From NCBI GenBank assembly GCA_964386635.1, contig CAYLRO010000042.1, positions 1 through 21,276 on the forward strand: a DNA stretch of 21,276 nt. Direction: 5' to 3'. The notes beneath the pieces are model-generated. The model had not been told where the DNA came from. It saw only the letters and a program-made list of their open reading frames with translations, and did not search any database. Source of the DNA: Sabulitectum sp964386635. GTDB lineage: Bacteria; Fermentibacterota; Fermentibacteria; Fermentibacterales; JCC-6. Positions 1 through 8,069 of this stretch are shown piece after piece; the first letter of the stretch is position 1; every line of letters begins with the position of its first letter. Position numbers and translations under genes: made by a program.

Positions 1-44
1 GGGCGGATGCGGAAAGATAGTACACCCGCCCCATACCGGAGGGA

Positions 45-70
45 AGCTGGAGGGTGCTTCACCCCCGGCT
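45..70 (-). terminator. Hairpin just downstream of the TolC-like gene, possible terminator
   Basis: Directly beyond the efflux operon's last stop codon is a strong GC-rich stem-loop. GGGTG (52-56) pairs with CACCC (60-64) around a CTT loop. AGCTGG (45-50) pairs with CCGGCT (65-70) after one bulged A. No U-tract follows on the minus strand, so it is not a textbook intrinsic terminator. It may instead protect the transcript 3' end or act with Rho. Confidence 0.35.
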
Positions 71-74
71 TAAA

Positions 75-1373
75 TTACAGCACCAGTATTCCCAGTATTC
101 TTGCCAGCCCGGCCTCCGCCGTTCTCATGGAATAAAGTGATGAAGCGTAATTCGTTCTCGCCTGTGTAAGGGCAAGGAACGCTCCATCCATTTCAAGCCT
201 GGTGATAACTCCGGATTCATAGGAAATCCTTGCTATTTCTGAAGCTTCTTCCGCCTGAGCCATAGTGGATCTGGCTGCGTCAACGGTTTCTCCTGCCTGC
301 TCAAGACTGTTCCATGCAACCACCAGGCCCAGAGAAGAGTAGTTCTCCAGGTCAGCCGCCTGAGCGGAATAAACCAGCCTGTCGTATCGGGCTGAACGGT
401 AATCGCTGTAATCACTTAAACCGTTGAAAATTGGTATCTGCATTGCCGCTGATACAGTCCAGTTCCGGTTGTAGTCATCGGCAGATATCTCACTTATATG
501 ATCCACGCCAGCTTCAAACATGTAATCTGTCTGGAAAACCAGCTCAGGTGCGAATGAAGCGGCTGCAAGGTTAACACCATCGTTTCCAAGCTCTCTTAAA
601 GATTGTGCAGTGGCAAACTCCACACTGGAAACGGCCATTACAGAACGAGCTTCTGCAAGGGTTGATGGAAGCGAAACCGGGAACTGATCGTGAAGCTCAC
701 CTTCTATGGAAACAGATTCACTCCCGGAAAAACCCAGACTTACTGCGAATGCAGCAAGAGCATTGTCCAGGCCGGCAGCTGCAGCAATGGAATCAGGTCG
801 TCTGTTTTCATAGGCTACCTGACTCTGCAGCAGCTCGAACCTGCTTGCCATCCCTGCGTCATAACGGGTTTCTGTAAGAATGTACCCTTCACGGGCTATG
901 TTCAGTGCCTCGGTGGCAACATCGTTCATCATCTCCGCAAGCAGCACACCGTAGAACGAACCCACAACATCTTGCGCTGCCTTCTGCTCAGTTGCAGAAA
1001 GGGAAAGCTCTGACAAATCCAGAGCGGTGGATGCCATGGAAGCACCTGCCGGACCCTGCAGAACCAGTGGAACAGTGGCTGAAATACCGTAGGATGATGC
1101 CCAGCTGGTTTCAAGGGGGATGGTTCCCAGTCCGGTTATCTCAAGCTCGTAGATATCGTGGTCCTGCTGGTAGCCAAGTGTGAAGTTAACCCTGGGCAGG
1201 AACCATGTGCTGGCGTTGTTCCTGTCCCATCTTGCACTTTCCACGGAATTTCTCGCAGCGGTAACATCTCCCCGCTGTTCCAGGGCTGTGTGCACCGCCT
1301 CTTCAAGATTGAAGGCCGATGCCGGTACCGCAATCGCAAGCAGCACTGCCGTTATTAAAAAGGTGGTTTTCAT
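75..1373 (-). CDS. TolC-family outer membrane efflux protein
   Basis: This 432-residue protein is the outer membrane channel of the tripartite pump encoded just upstream. It begins with a Sec signal peptide (about residues 1-20, ending PASA-F). The mature part has the two-fold repeated long helical segments rich in Ala, Glu and Ser that are typical of TolC/OprM-type outer membrane factors. The first repeat starts with NLEEAVHTALEQRGDV, and a second matching segment near residue 355 has EQAGETVDAARSTMAQAEEA. The length fits the family (about 420-490). The start codon overlaps the end of the pump gene by 4 bp, so translation is coupled and the two act together. Only the channel role is supported; the substrate cannot be told from this protein. 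A GC-rich hairpin lies right after the stop codon. Confidence 0.9.
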   Translation of the reverse strand: MKTTFLITAVLLAIAVPASAFNLEEAVHTALEQRGDVTAARNSVESARWDRNNASTWFLPRVNFTLGYQQDHDIYELEITGLGTIPLETSWASSYGISATVPLVLQGPAGASMASTALDLSELSLSATEQKAAQDVVGSFYGVLLAEMMNDVATEALNIAREGYILTETRYDAGMASRFELLQSQVAYENRRPDSIAAAAGLDNALAAFAVSLGFSGSESVSIEGELHDQFPVSLPSTLAEARSVMAVSSVEFATAQSLRELGNDGVNLAAASFAPELVFQTDYMFEAGVDHISEISADDYNRNWTVSAAMQIPIFNGLSDYSDYRSARYDRLVYSAQAADLENYSSLGLVVAWNSLEQAGETVDAARSTMAQAEEASEIARISYESGVITRLEMDGAFLALTQARTNYASSLYSMRTAEAGLARILGILVL

Positions 1374-4300
1374 ACTATCTCCTCACGGGCTTTCTTGAAT
1401 TTGCCGAACACCAGGTAAAGGCAGGGTACTACGAAGAGAGTCAGGAATGTTCCCACACCCAGTCCGCCGATTACAGTACGGCCCATAGGGGCATAGAGCT
1501 GTCCGCCTTCACCGTTTCCAATCGCCACAGGGATCATGGCTATTACAGTTGTTGCAGCTGTCATCAGAATGGGCCTCAGCCTTGTCTGTCCGGCCTCTAC
1601 AACAGCCTCAAGGCGGGTTTTTCCTGTGTTAAGAAGCTGATTGGCGTAGTCAACAAGTACAATGCCGTTGTTCACGATGATTCCCGTGAGCATGATGATT
1701 CCGATGAATGACAGGGCAGAGAACGATGTACCTGTTACCGCCAGCATCAACACCGCTCCGGAAAAGGCAAGCGGCACCGTAAGGATGATGATGAAAGGCT
1801 CCAGGAGAGACTCAAACTGACTGGCCATAACCATGTACACCAGAAGTGCTGATACCAGGAAAGCAATTAAGAGCCCCTGGAATGTCTCCTTCTGATCAGC
1901 TATCTGCCCCTCTATCTCATACCTGTATCCCTGGAGGTCATATTCTGAAACCACCTGTTCCACATCGGGAGAAATCTCACCAATTGTACGGGTACCTGAA
2001 ATGCTTCCTGAGATGGTAACCACACGGTTCTGATCACGGCGAACGATGTTCTTGGGGATCAGGCTCTCCTGAAAGCTTCCCCAGGACTCAAGAGGCATTC
2101 CGTTCACCACAGCAGCATTCACATCACTCAGGGAGCTTCTGTACTCTTCAGGGTACCGCAGGTTTACATCGTACTCCTCTGCATTTTCTCTGAAAACCGA
2201 GATGTCATTGCCCATGAAAGCAAGGTTTGCCTCAACACCCATCATGGCAGGGGAAGCGGCACGAAGAGAAAGTACATCGTAATCAGGTATGAAGGAAAGC
2301 TGTGTAATTCTGTCGCTGAGTGATGATCTTGCCTCCTCCACTCCTTCAATGGATGTTATTTCAGCAGCAAGCCCGTCACCAATTGAAGCCAGTATCTCCA
2401 TATCGTCACCGTACACATTGATTACAACAGGATCTCCGCCCTGAAGAGCCGCTGACATCACGTCATTCCTGGCGTATTCCACATCAGCGAAACCGGCAAG
2501 AACCTCTCTTATGATATCCTCTATGTCTTCCTTGGATAAATCCCTCTCGTAAGCCGGTACCAGCCGAACGATCAGGTTGCCTTCATTGGTGCCTGATCCG
2601 CCGGCCAGAGCCATGACGCCCTCGCTCTCACCTGCGGTGTAGTAGATGTGGTCCACTGCATCAGAGGGTAATACAGATTCAAGTTCAGACATTATGGCAG
2701 TCATTGTGCTGTCAGTTGAAGCCAGTTCCGTACCGGGTGACCGGTAGATTATGAACTTTACCATGCCGTCATCCAGTTGCGGAATAAATTCTGAAGGTAT
2801 CCCTGACAGAACCGCAAGCGACACCAGGAACAGCCCCACTGCCCCGAAAATTACCGTCTTCTTCCTTGTCACCACTCTGGAGAGCCTTGCGGAATAGGCC
2901 TTGTCCATTCTGTCAAGGAATTTTTCAATGGAGGAAGCAATTCGTGTCTTCCGTCGGGCAGCGCCGATTTTACTCATTCTGCTGGTCACAAGCGGTATCA
3001 GAGTAAGTGCCACGAACAGCGACACCATGAGAGTGGAGCTTATGGTAAGTGAAAGATCTCTGAACAGCTGCCCGGTTGTTCCGGGAACAAGCATAATGGG
3101 AATGAACACTGCAAGTGTTGTAAGAGTGGAAGCGGAGATAGCCATACCCACCTCTGCAGCACCTTCAACAGCGGCACGGCGGGGGGACGCCCCAAGAACC
3201 GTTCTGTGCCTGAAGATGTTCTCCAGAACCACAATGGAATTATCAACAAGCATTCCCACTGCAAGAGCCAGTCCTGCCAGGGAAACCATGTTCATGTTCA
3301 CACCGAAGAGCACCATCACCGGAAAGGTCAGCAGTATGGAAAGCGGGATAGAGAGCCCCACAGTACCTGCAGTTTTCCACGACCCCAGGAAAAACAGCAG
3401 CACCAGCACGGCAATGATCACCGCCTGCGCTCCGGTTTTGCCCAGGTTTGCTACAGAGCCTTTGATTGTCCGTGACTGGTCGTAAACCACACCTGTGCCT
3501 GCAACTGAACCATAAATCTCATCAATTTCCGCAAGACCGGAGTGAACGTTATCGCAAACCTCAACGGTGTTGGCACCGGTCTGCTTCAGAACCATGACAA
3601 GGATCGACCTTTCGCCGTCCACCATGATGGTTTCTGTAAGTTCCTCTGTTCCGTCAACTACGGTACAGACATCACCCACTTGCACCGGTACCCCGTCGTG
3701 ATACCCCACCACCAGGCTCTCTATCTCCGTTATTGAGTGAAATGCAGTTTCCACAGTAAGAACGAAGTTCATTCCCCCTGAATCCATCTTACCTGCAGGA
3801 ACATTGTTCCGCACCACAGACAGAGCAGCAGCCACCTGTGATATGCCCACACCATGTCTTTCCATCAGAACAGGCTCCGCCTGGACATTGATCTGACGCT
3901 CCAGCCCACCGTAAGCAACCACTGAAGCAACCCCTTCTATCCTTGTAAGAATCGGGTTGATCTCGTCATCCACCATTCGGCGCAGTTCTATGTCATCAAG
4001 CACTTCACTGCTGATGCTCACAACTATCACCGGTGAGATACTTGGATCCATGGGTATTACCAGAGGCTCTTCTATGTCATCAGGCAGATCCCGCTCTGCC
4101 AGAGAAAGAGCGTTGCGCACATCAATCTCTGCCTGATCCAGGTCTGTTTCCCAGGAGAATTCAGCTGTAACAAGCGATACACTGGATGACGAGTTCGACT
4201 CGATGTGCTCAACCCCGCTTACCAGGGCAACGGTTTCCTCTATCTCTTCTGAAACAAGTGTTTCCATCTCCTCTGGACCTGCTCCCGGGAGCACGGTAAG

Positions 4301-4441
4301 TATCATTATGCTGTTCAGAGAAAGCTCCGGGAAGAAGTCCAGCCCAAGCAGGGAAAAGCCGTACACTCCCAGCCCTGCCATGAGTATGAAGACCATGAGA
4401 AAGGTGGTCTTCCGGCGGACGGCTATTTCAGGCAGTTTCAT
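1370..4441 (-). CDS. RND-family efflux pump, inner membrane permease (HAE1/AcrB type)
   Basis: This 1023-residue protein is a complete resistance-nodulation-division permease, the proton-driven inner membrane part of the pump. It has TM1 near residues 12-34, a large periplasmic porter domain, and a TM bundle starting about residue 335. The family TM4 motif GMLVDNSIVVLENI lies at about 396-409. A second periplasmic half and a C-terminal bundle follow, including VNNGIVLVDYAN near residue 925. In AcrB the TM4 proton-relay pair is Asp-Asp and TM10 carries a Lys; here these are Asp-Asn and Asn. That pattern belongs to a common HAE1 subgroup and is not evidence of decay. The gene overlaps the adaptor before it and the TolC-like gene after it by 4 bp each. 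The substrate is unknown; drug, bile-like or hydrophobic compounds are usual for the family. Confidence 0.95.
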   Translation of the reverse strand: MKLPEIAVRRKTTFLMVFILMAGLGVYGFSLLGLDFFPELSLNSIMILTVLPGAGPEEMETLVSEEIEETVALVSGVEHIESNSSSSVSLVTAEFSWETDLDQAEIDVRNALSLAERDLPDDIEEPLVIPMDPSISPVIVVSISSEVLDDIELRRMVDDEINPILTRIEGVASVVAYGGLERQINVQAEPVLMERHGVGISQVAAALSVVRNNVPAGKMDSGGMNFVLTVETAFHSITEIESLVVGYHDGVPVQVGDVCTVVDGTEELTETIMVDGERSILVMVLKQTGANTVEVCDNVHSGLAEIDEIYGSVAGTGVVYDQSRTIKGSVANLGKTGAQAVIIAVLVLLFFLGSWKTAGTVGLSIPLSILLTFPVMVLFGVNMNMVSLAGLALAVGMLVDNSIVVLENIFRHRTVLGASPRRAAVEGAAEVGMAISASTLTTLAVFIPIMLVPGTTGQLFRDLSLTISSTLMVSLFVALTLIPLVTSRMSKIGAARRKTRIASSIEKFLDRMDKAYSARLSRVVTRKKTVIFGAVGLFLVSLAVLSGIPSEFIPQLDDGMVKFIIYRSPGTELASTDSTMTAIMSELESVLPSDAVDHIYYTAGESEGVMALAGGSGTNEGNLIVRLVPAYERDLSKEDIEDIIREVLAGFADVEYARNDVMSAALQGGDPVVINVYGDDMEILASIGDGLAAEITSIEGVEEARSSLSDRITQLSFIPDYDVLSLRAASPAMMGVEANLAFMGNDISVFRENAEEYDVNLRYPEEYRSSLSDVNAAVVNGMPLESWGSFQESLIPKNIVRRDQNRVVTISGSISGTRTIGEISPDVEQVVSEYDLQGYRYEIEGQIADQKETFQGLLIAFLVSALLVYMVMASQFESLLEPFIIILTVPLAFSGAVLMLAVTGTSFSALSFIGIIMLTGIIVNNGIVLVDYANQLLNTGKTRLEAVVEAGQTRLRPILMTAATTVIAMIPVAIGNGEGGQLYAPMGRTVIGGLGVGTFLTLFVVPCLYLVFGKFKKAREEIV

Positions 4442-5499
4442 TCCTGCACCTCAACCCTCTCACCTGAGGTAACCAGATACTGACCTGCAATCAGCACTCT
4501 GTCTCCGGAAGAAAGCCCGGACACAACCTCCACCATTCCCATACTCCGTATTCCGGTTTCAACAGGTACTATTGAAACAACACCGTCTGACTCAATTGCA
4601 ACAGTGAAGCCTGAAGAAGATCTGCGCAATGCGATCTCAGGTACAGACAGAGCAGACTGCGATACTGCCACACCAATGGCCACGCGTCCTGATTGTCCCG
4701 GATAAATAAGCCCGTCCGGATTTGGGAAATTCACTTCAACGGCAACCATTCCTGAAATGGGATCAACTGACTGGGATGCCGAGGTAACTACACCTGGATA
4801 ATTGGGACGGTCACCGGTAATCAGTTCCACCCGGGCAGGCTGGCCTGCAGCTACTAAACCCAGGTACTTTTCCGGCAGCAGCACAGAAGCTCGAATCGAT
4901 GACGCATTGGATATCGACAGCAGAGGTCCTCCCCCTGCCATGTTGCCTTCCCTGGCCCACACACGTCCTACCACTCCGGCAAAAGGTGAATTGATGTAGC
5001 AGTTCTCAGCCATGCTGACTGCCTGGCTGTATCCTGCCTGAGCGGATACCAGCTGAGCCGATGCAGCATCCGCCAATGCACGGGCACCGTCCAGTTGTGA
5101 TTCACTCACAGCACCTGCTTCAAAAAGCACCTGTATACGGTCCAGTGTTCGGGATGCATTTTCAGAATTCGCTCTTGCTGCGTTAATACCGGCAACTGCA
5201 GCAGATGTGCCTGCACTTACTTGACGGTCGGTAACCAGATAAACAAGAGGATCTCCCGGTAAAACGGAATCACCTTCTGAAACCAGAACCTGCTCGATTC
5301 TGCCCCCTGCAGCAGGAACGATAATGGCCTCTTCTGAGCCCTCCAGGCGGGCTGATCTGTATACCTCCTCCGTTATTGGCTCTGGAGTAACCTCCATTAC
5401 CCTGACTACCCGCAATGCTGAATCCGCAGTTTCTTCCCCGGCGCAGCCGGCTATGGCAAACAGCAGCATGCTCCCGATAACCATACTCTTTCTATTCAT
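4438..5499 (-). CDS. RND efflux periplasmic adaptor (membrane fusion protein), lipoprotein
   Basis: This 353-residue protein bridges the RND pump and the TolC-like channel. The N-terminus is a lipoprotein signal: MNRKS, a hydrophobic stretch, then the lipobox AIAGC with Cys19. A lipoyl/barrel-sandwich half follows (GGRIEQVLVSEGDSVLPGDP), then an alpha-helical hairpin around residues 95-165. The second lipoyl half contains INSPFAGVVGRVWAREGN, and beta-barrel and membrane-proximal domains complete the fold. An in-frame upstream start at 5565 was rejected because the ATG at 5499 has an AAGGAG Shine-Dalgarno at good spacing, begins exactly at the signal peptide, and lies 13 bp after the regulator's stop. 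The gene overlaps the pump gene by 4 bp. It is probably repressed by the upstream TetR-type protein. Confidence 0.93.
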   Translation of the reverse strand: MNRKSMVIGSMLLFAIAGCAGEETADSALRVVRVMEVTPEPITEEVYRSARLEGSEEAIIVPAAGGRIEQVLVSEGDSVLPGDPLVYLVTDRQVSAGTSAAVAGINAARANSENASRTLDRIQVLFEAGAVSESQLDGARALADAASAQLVSAQAGYSQAVSMAENCYINSPFAGVVGRVWAREGNMAGGGPLLSISNASSIRASVLLPEKYLGLVAAGQPARVELITGDRPNYPGVVTSASQSVDPISGMVAVEVNFPNPDGLIYPGQSGRVAIGVAVSQSALSVPEIALRRSSSGFTVAIESDGVVSIVPVETGIRSMGMVEVVSGLSSGDRVLIAGQYLVTSGERVEVQE

Positions 5500-5512
5500 G
5501 ACAACTATCTCC

Positions 5513-6109
5513 TTATCGCACTGCAATACCGTCGAAGAGCAGATCCACGACAGCTTCAGGTTCAAACACTTCTTTCTTTCTCAGAAGGAACGCAGACTGC
5601 ATCTGCATCAGGAACGTGCCTGCAAGCATTCGGGCAGCCATGAAAGGATCAACAGTCGGGCGAACTTCCCCGGAGTTGAATCCAAACCTTATGATCTCCC
5701 CCAGCTCCCGGATGAACATGTCCACGTCATCGTGAAGCTCTGTAAGGATCACACGGAGTTCAGGCTCTGTAATACTCCGCAGGAACAGTGTAAGCATCCC
5801 GGGATTACCCTCTGCCATTGCAAACAGCTCCAAACTTATCACTCGCAGCTTGTCCCTTACGGAAACACTCTCACTGCAGTGGTTGTAGAGAATGGAATTC
5901 ACATCAGCAAGAGTGCTCTTCAAGCATTCCCGTATAAGCGTTTCCTTATTCTTGAAGTGGTAGTAGATACCTGCTTTTGTGATACCGCAGGCCTCTGCTA
6001 TAGTACTCATGTTCACCTTGGCGTAACTGTTGTTCAGCAGAAGATCTGTTGCAACTTTCATTATCTCCTGCTTCTTATCCGGGGTATCTTCATTTCTCAT
6101 TTTCTGCAC
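5513..6109 (-). CDS. TetR/AcrR-family transcriptional repressor of the efflux operon
   Basis: This 198-residue regulator is the first gene of the pump operon. The N-terminal TetR DNA-binding domain is clear: KQEIMKVATDLLLNN is the first helix, and MSTIAEACGITKAGIYYHF is the helix-turn-helix with the family-typical GIYYHF recognition end (about residues 33-52). The rest is a helical ligand and dimerisation domain with no sequence-evident ligand. The start is ambiguous. GTG at 6109 has an AAAGGGA only 2-3 nt upstream, while ATG at 6100 (MRNEDTP) is about 12 nt from it. The palindrome over the operon's -10 box (6143-6160) is the likely operator, giving autorepression and control of adaptor, pump and channel. 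Derepression by a pump substrate is the usual logic and is inferred here. Confidence 0.92.
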   Translation of the reverse strand: MQKMRNEDTPDKKQEIMKVATDLLLNNSYAKVNMSTIAEACGITKAGIYYHFKNKETLIRECLKSTLADVNSILYNHCSESVSVRDKLRVISLELFAMAEGNPGMLTLFLRSITEPELRVILTELHDDVDMFIRELGEIIRFGFNSGEVRPTVDPFMAARMLAGTFLMQMQSAFLLRKKEVFEPEAVVDLLFDGIAVR

Positions 6110-6123
6110 ATTCCCTTTCCAGC

Positions 6124-6160
6124 TTACTTAACGGACGGTAGCTTACCTAACGGTAGGTAA
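6124..6160. promoter_or_regulatory. Tandem TetR-type operator
   Basis: TTACCTAACGGTAGGTAA at 6143-6160 is a palindrome with perfect 7-bp arms (TTACCTA/TAGGTAA) around ACGG. It overlaps the -10 box and the expected transcription start of the efflux operon. A degenerate copy, TTACTTAACGGACGGTAG, lies at 6124-6141 exactly 19 bp away, with four mismatches. Two sites one-and-a-bit helical turns apart would suit cooperative binding of two TetR dimers. Assignment to the adjacent regulator is inferred from position. Confidence 0.75.
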
Positions 6161-6186
6161 CATACACCCGTCTGCAGAAACGTCAA
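6159..6186 (-). promoter_or_regulatory. Promoter of the TetR-RND-TolC operon
   Basis: Reading on the minus strand, TTGACG (6186-6181) is followed by a 16-bp spacer and TATGTT (6164-6159). This is a good sigma70-type match, about 55 bp upstream of the regulator's start codon. The operator palindrome covers the last two bases of the -10 box and the start region. Confidence 0.7.
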
Positions 6187-6250
6187 CCTTCTGCCCTCTC
6201 ATCATCCATTCCGGCTGATTCTTCCTGCAATGCAGAACCCGTTTTGATAA

Positions 6251-6277
6251 AATTCCGACACTTTTCGTGCCGGAATT
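6251..6277 (-). terminator. Intrinsic terminator of the SagB-type gene
   Basis: AATTCCG (6251-6257) pairs with CGGAATT (6271-6277). The stem continues, past one mismatch, with CAC/GTG (6259-6261 and 6267-6269) around a 5-nt loop. On the minus strand the stem is followed by a U-rich TTATC run. It lies about 50 bp after the stop of the SagB-type gene and separates it from the efflux operon promoter. Confidence 0.65.
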
Positions 6278-6325
6278 GTCTCCTGTGAGTAAGAACGGGA
6301 TTCGTACCTGAAGGATATCAAAACA

Positions 6326-7405
6326 TTACCAGATAACTCGGCCCACCGGTGAGAGATAAACCGTCATCTCATCCACCCCGTTTACCCCTATGAGTTCATC
6401 AACCTTTTCCTGCCGGTATGCATTAATGCCGCAAGTTCCACAATGAATTGACTCGCAGGTCAGGTAGAGATTCTGGCAGATATGTCCCGCCTCCTGAAGG
6501 ATGTCCTTCTTTGCCTCTGAACCATACCGCCACTCGATCCGGTAGGGAATCGCTGTCCAGATAAAACAGACTGCACACCGACCAACAAACTGCTGACCAT
6601 AGGAATACTCAGACAGTTTATCCTGTAAATCCTGAACTGATGACTGAAACAGAAGTTTGTGTTCAAAGGGAAGATATCGGTAAATGCCCACAGGTAAGTC
6701 TGCCACATGGTTGATTGCAAGATAGGTTTCCATTGGCTGCCTGGCACCACCGGAAGGTGTGTTTCGGAAGCTGCCTTTATTTTCAGGCATAAACTTCCGT
6801 ACTCCTTGAGTAGCCCAGAGCAGATAGGACAGTTCTGAAAGCGAAAGCGGATCATCAGTGAATTTGCGGCGACTTTTCCGTTGTTTGATGCATTGAAAAA
6901 TGCTGCTGGTTCTCACTGTTTCATCAGTGGGCTCCGGCAGCTCAATCAGTTTGCTGTTCGAAGGATAATCCTTAACCGGTGACGGCATGGGTACGCCCAT
7001 GTATTGATCTGATAAAAACTCAGGCATTCTTGCTTTAAGAACTTCACGATTCCTGACAATGTCCCTGATCTGACCTTCACGATGGGCTCTGGCCGTTTCA
7101 ACCAGGGAGCCAAGCCGGGCCAGAATACACTGAATAAAAGTTTCTGCCTGGTGGAGCTGTTCATGATCAAGATCAGCCGGCGGGTCTTCATCAGGGCAGA
7201 AACCTGTATCCGGCGGCTCACCTTGAAGCCACATTTTTCCCAGTGGTTTAAGGGTGTCCCAGAATACCTTGCGTTCCGGTAAACTCATTGAATTGAGAAG
7301 AAGTATAAGTTTGGGCCCGTTGCCGGTTTTTTCGAATACTTCCTCAAACAGTGCATGAATCTCCATGGAATCAAGCTCAGCTATCCGCTTCACAATTGAC
7401 TTCAT
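6326..7405 (-). CDS. SagB/ThcOx-type nitroreductase-fold dehydrogenase with extra N-terminal region
   Basis: Residues 165-357 of this 359-residue protein form a SagB-type FMN-dependent oxidoreductase domain. Visible landmarks are RKSRRKF (177-182), PSGGARQP (217-224), GIYRY (240-244), EAGHICQNLYL (305-315) and the closing SPVGR (352-356). In azol(in)e peptide biosynthesis SagB oxidises thiazolines and oxazolines. Stand-alone relatives of unknown substrate are widespread, and no cyclodehydratase or precursor peptide gene is visible nearby. Residues 1-150 are mostly helical and charged, carry an acidic Pro-rich stretch near 63-80, and match nothing I recognise. The domain ends with HCGTCG, an unusual Cys pair. 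The gene is transcribed alone, with its own terminator and a weak promoter. A weak GAGAAAG lies upstream of the ATG. No signal peptide is seen, so it is probably cytoplasmic. Confidence 0.85.
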   Translation of the reverse strand: MKSIVKRIAELDSMEIHALFEEVFEKTGNGPKLILLLNSMSLPERKVFWDTLKPLGKMWLQGEPPDTGFCPDEDPPADLDHEQLHQAETFIQCILARLGSLVETARAHREGQIRDIVRNREVLKARMPEFLSDQYMGVPMPSPVKDYPSNSKLIELPEPTDETVRTSSIFQCIKQRKSRRKFTDDPLSLSELSYLLWATQGVRKFMPENKGSFRNTPSGGARQPMETYLAINHVADLPVGIYRYLPFEHKLLFQSSVQDLQDKLSEYSYGQQFVGRCAVCFIWTAIPYRIEWRYGSEAKKDILQEAGHICQNLYLTCESIHCGTCGINAYRQEKVDELIGVNGVDEMTVYLSPVGRVIW

Positions 7406-7433
7406 AATGCTGCTTTCTCAATGGGTGTATTCA

Positions 7434-7462
7434 AATATAGAGAATTGCCCAATAATCAAAAA
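7434..7462 (-). promoter_or_regulatory. Possible promoter of the SagB-type gene
   Basis: On the minus strand a good -10 (TATATT, 7439-7434) lies 28 bp before the start codon. The best -35 candidate at 17-bp spacing is only TTTTTG inside an A/T run. The call rests on the -10 box and its position. Confidence 0.3.
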
Positions 7463-7570
7463 ACAGAGCAGTACCCGGTTTCTGGTTAATATGGGAAAGT
7501 GAATTTCCTAACATTTAGTCATCTGCAAAACAATTGGACAGCTGGATGCAACCTCAGCTTTCAAGCCAGA

Positions 7571-7601
7571 TGGTAGCGGGGACCGGTTTCGAACCTGCGA
7601 C
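7571..7601 (-). tRNA. tRNA 3'-end remnant (T-arm plus acceptor and CCA only)
   Basis: The minus strand carries a T-arm-like GCAGG-TTCGAAA-CCGGT followed by CCCCGCT, a discriminator A and an encoded CCA. This is the layout of a tRNA 3' end and resembles elongator tRNA-Met sequences. The T stem has one A-G mismatch. The sequence upstream on that strand is the terminator and end of the lipoprotein gene, so the D-arm, anticodon arm and 5' acceptor half are absent. It is therefore a fragment and not a working tRNA. It could be an old integration scar (attachment sites often copy tRNA 3' ends) or a decayed gene. Confidence 0.6.
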
Positions 7602-7610
7602 TAAAACGAA

Positions 7611-7634
7611 AGCCACCCGGTGATCCAGGTGGCT
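7611..7634 (-). terminator. Intrinsic terminator of the small lipoprotein gene
   Basis: AGCCACC (7611-7617) and GGTGGCT (7628-7634) form a perfect 7-bp stem with a 10-nt loop. On the minus strand it is followed by TTCGTTTTAG. It lies 20 bp after the lipoprotein gene's stop. Confidence 0.8.
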
Positions 7635-7653
7635 GCTTAATTACATACTTTGC

Positions 7654-7983
7654 TTAGAAGGAGTAGTTGATACTGACTTCTTCAGGGGCGAAGAGGATTG
7701 AGACTCTCTTTGCTTCAGCTGCCCGGTCAATCAGGAAGTACTCCATGTAGCCGGTTTCAGAACTGGCTTCCCAGTCAACCCTTACAGGTAAAGCCGAGTC
7801 TGTGATCTTCAGGCTTGAGCGGATGGTCTGGTCGGCTTCCACATTGTCCCAGGTCTGTGTGTTATCCCCTATTGTGAGGGTGACCCTGTCCAGGTCCATT
7901 CCTGTTGCATTGTTTAGCTCGATGCCTGAGTTGCCGCAGGCTGCCAGTAAAAGAATTGCTGCAATGAACACTGTTTTTTTCAT
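7654..7983 (-). CDS. Small lipoprotein of unknown function
   Basis: This 109-residue protein has a textbook lipoprotein signal: MKK, a hydrophobic core, then lipobox LLAAC with Cys16 and CGNSG after cleavage. The mature part is about 90 residues, predicted as mostly beta strands (IELNNATGMDLDRVTLTIG opens it), with no catalytic motif I can recognise. The opening 'N-x-T-G' followed by a hydrophobic strand recalls small secreted beta proteins like the one at 16585-16911, so a shared fold is possible but unproven. The in-frame start at 8019 was rejected because the ATG at 7983 has GGAAGGAG upstream and begins the signal peptide exactly. It is monocistronic, with its own terminator, and divergent from the AP-superfamily operon. 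It is likely membrane-anchored in the periplasm. Confidence 0.75.
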   Translation of the reverse strand: MKKTVFIAAILLLAACGNSGIELNNATGMDLDRVTLTIGDNTQTWDNVEADQTIRSSLKITDSALPVRVDWEASSETGYMEYFLIDRAAEAKRVSILFAPEEVSINYSF

Positions 7984-8010
7984 TTTGTCTCCTTCCAGGG
8001 AACCAATACC

Positions 8011-8039
8011 GTTACACAATGTTGATTCATGAGTATAAT
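8011..8039 (+). promoter_or_regulatory. Promoter of the AP-superfamily operon
   Basis: GTTACA (8011-8016), a 17-bp spacer and a perfect TATAAT (8034-8039) predict transcription starting near 8046. This is downstream of the ATG at 8019, so that ATG would not be in the mRNA. The promoter thus argues for the CTG start at 8070. Confidence 0.65.
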
Positions 8040-8069
8040 TGCTTTTCCATTTATTCGGGAGGAGTTCAC

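Noticed and set aside
2901..3485. 194-residue plus-strand frame inside the RND pump gene
   Set aside because: It is antisense to a highly conserved part of the pump and shows low-complexity Ser/Thr/Arg composition.
4400..4401. Loss of function of the RND pump because the TM4 Asp-Asp and TM10 Lys of AcrB are not both present
   Set aside because: Asp-Asn in TM4 with Asn in TM10 is common in a large HAE1 subgroup; the frame is intact and of full length.
5324..6160. 278-residue frame on the plus strand across the adaptor and regulator genes
   Set aside because: It is antisense to two well-recognised genes, has no family features, and is rich in His, Cys and Ser as expected for a shadow frame.
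7571..7601. Complete tRNA gene
   Set aside because: Only the 3' third is present; no D-arm, anticodon arm or 5' acceptor strand is found next to it.
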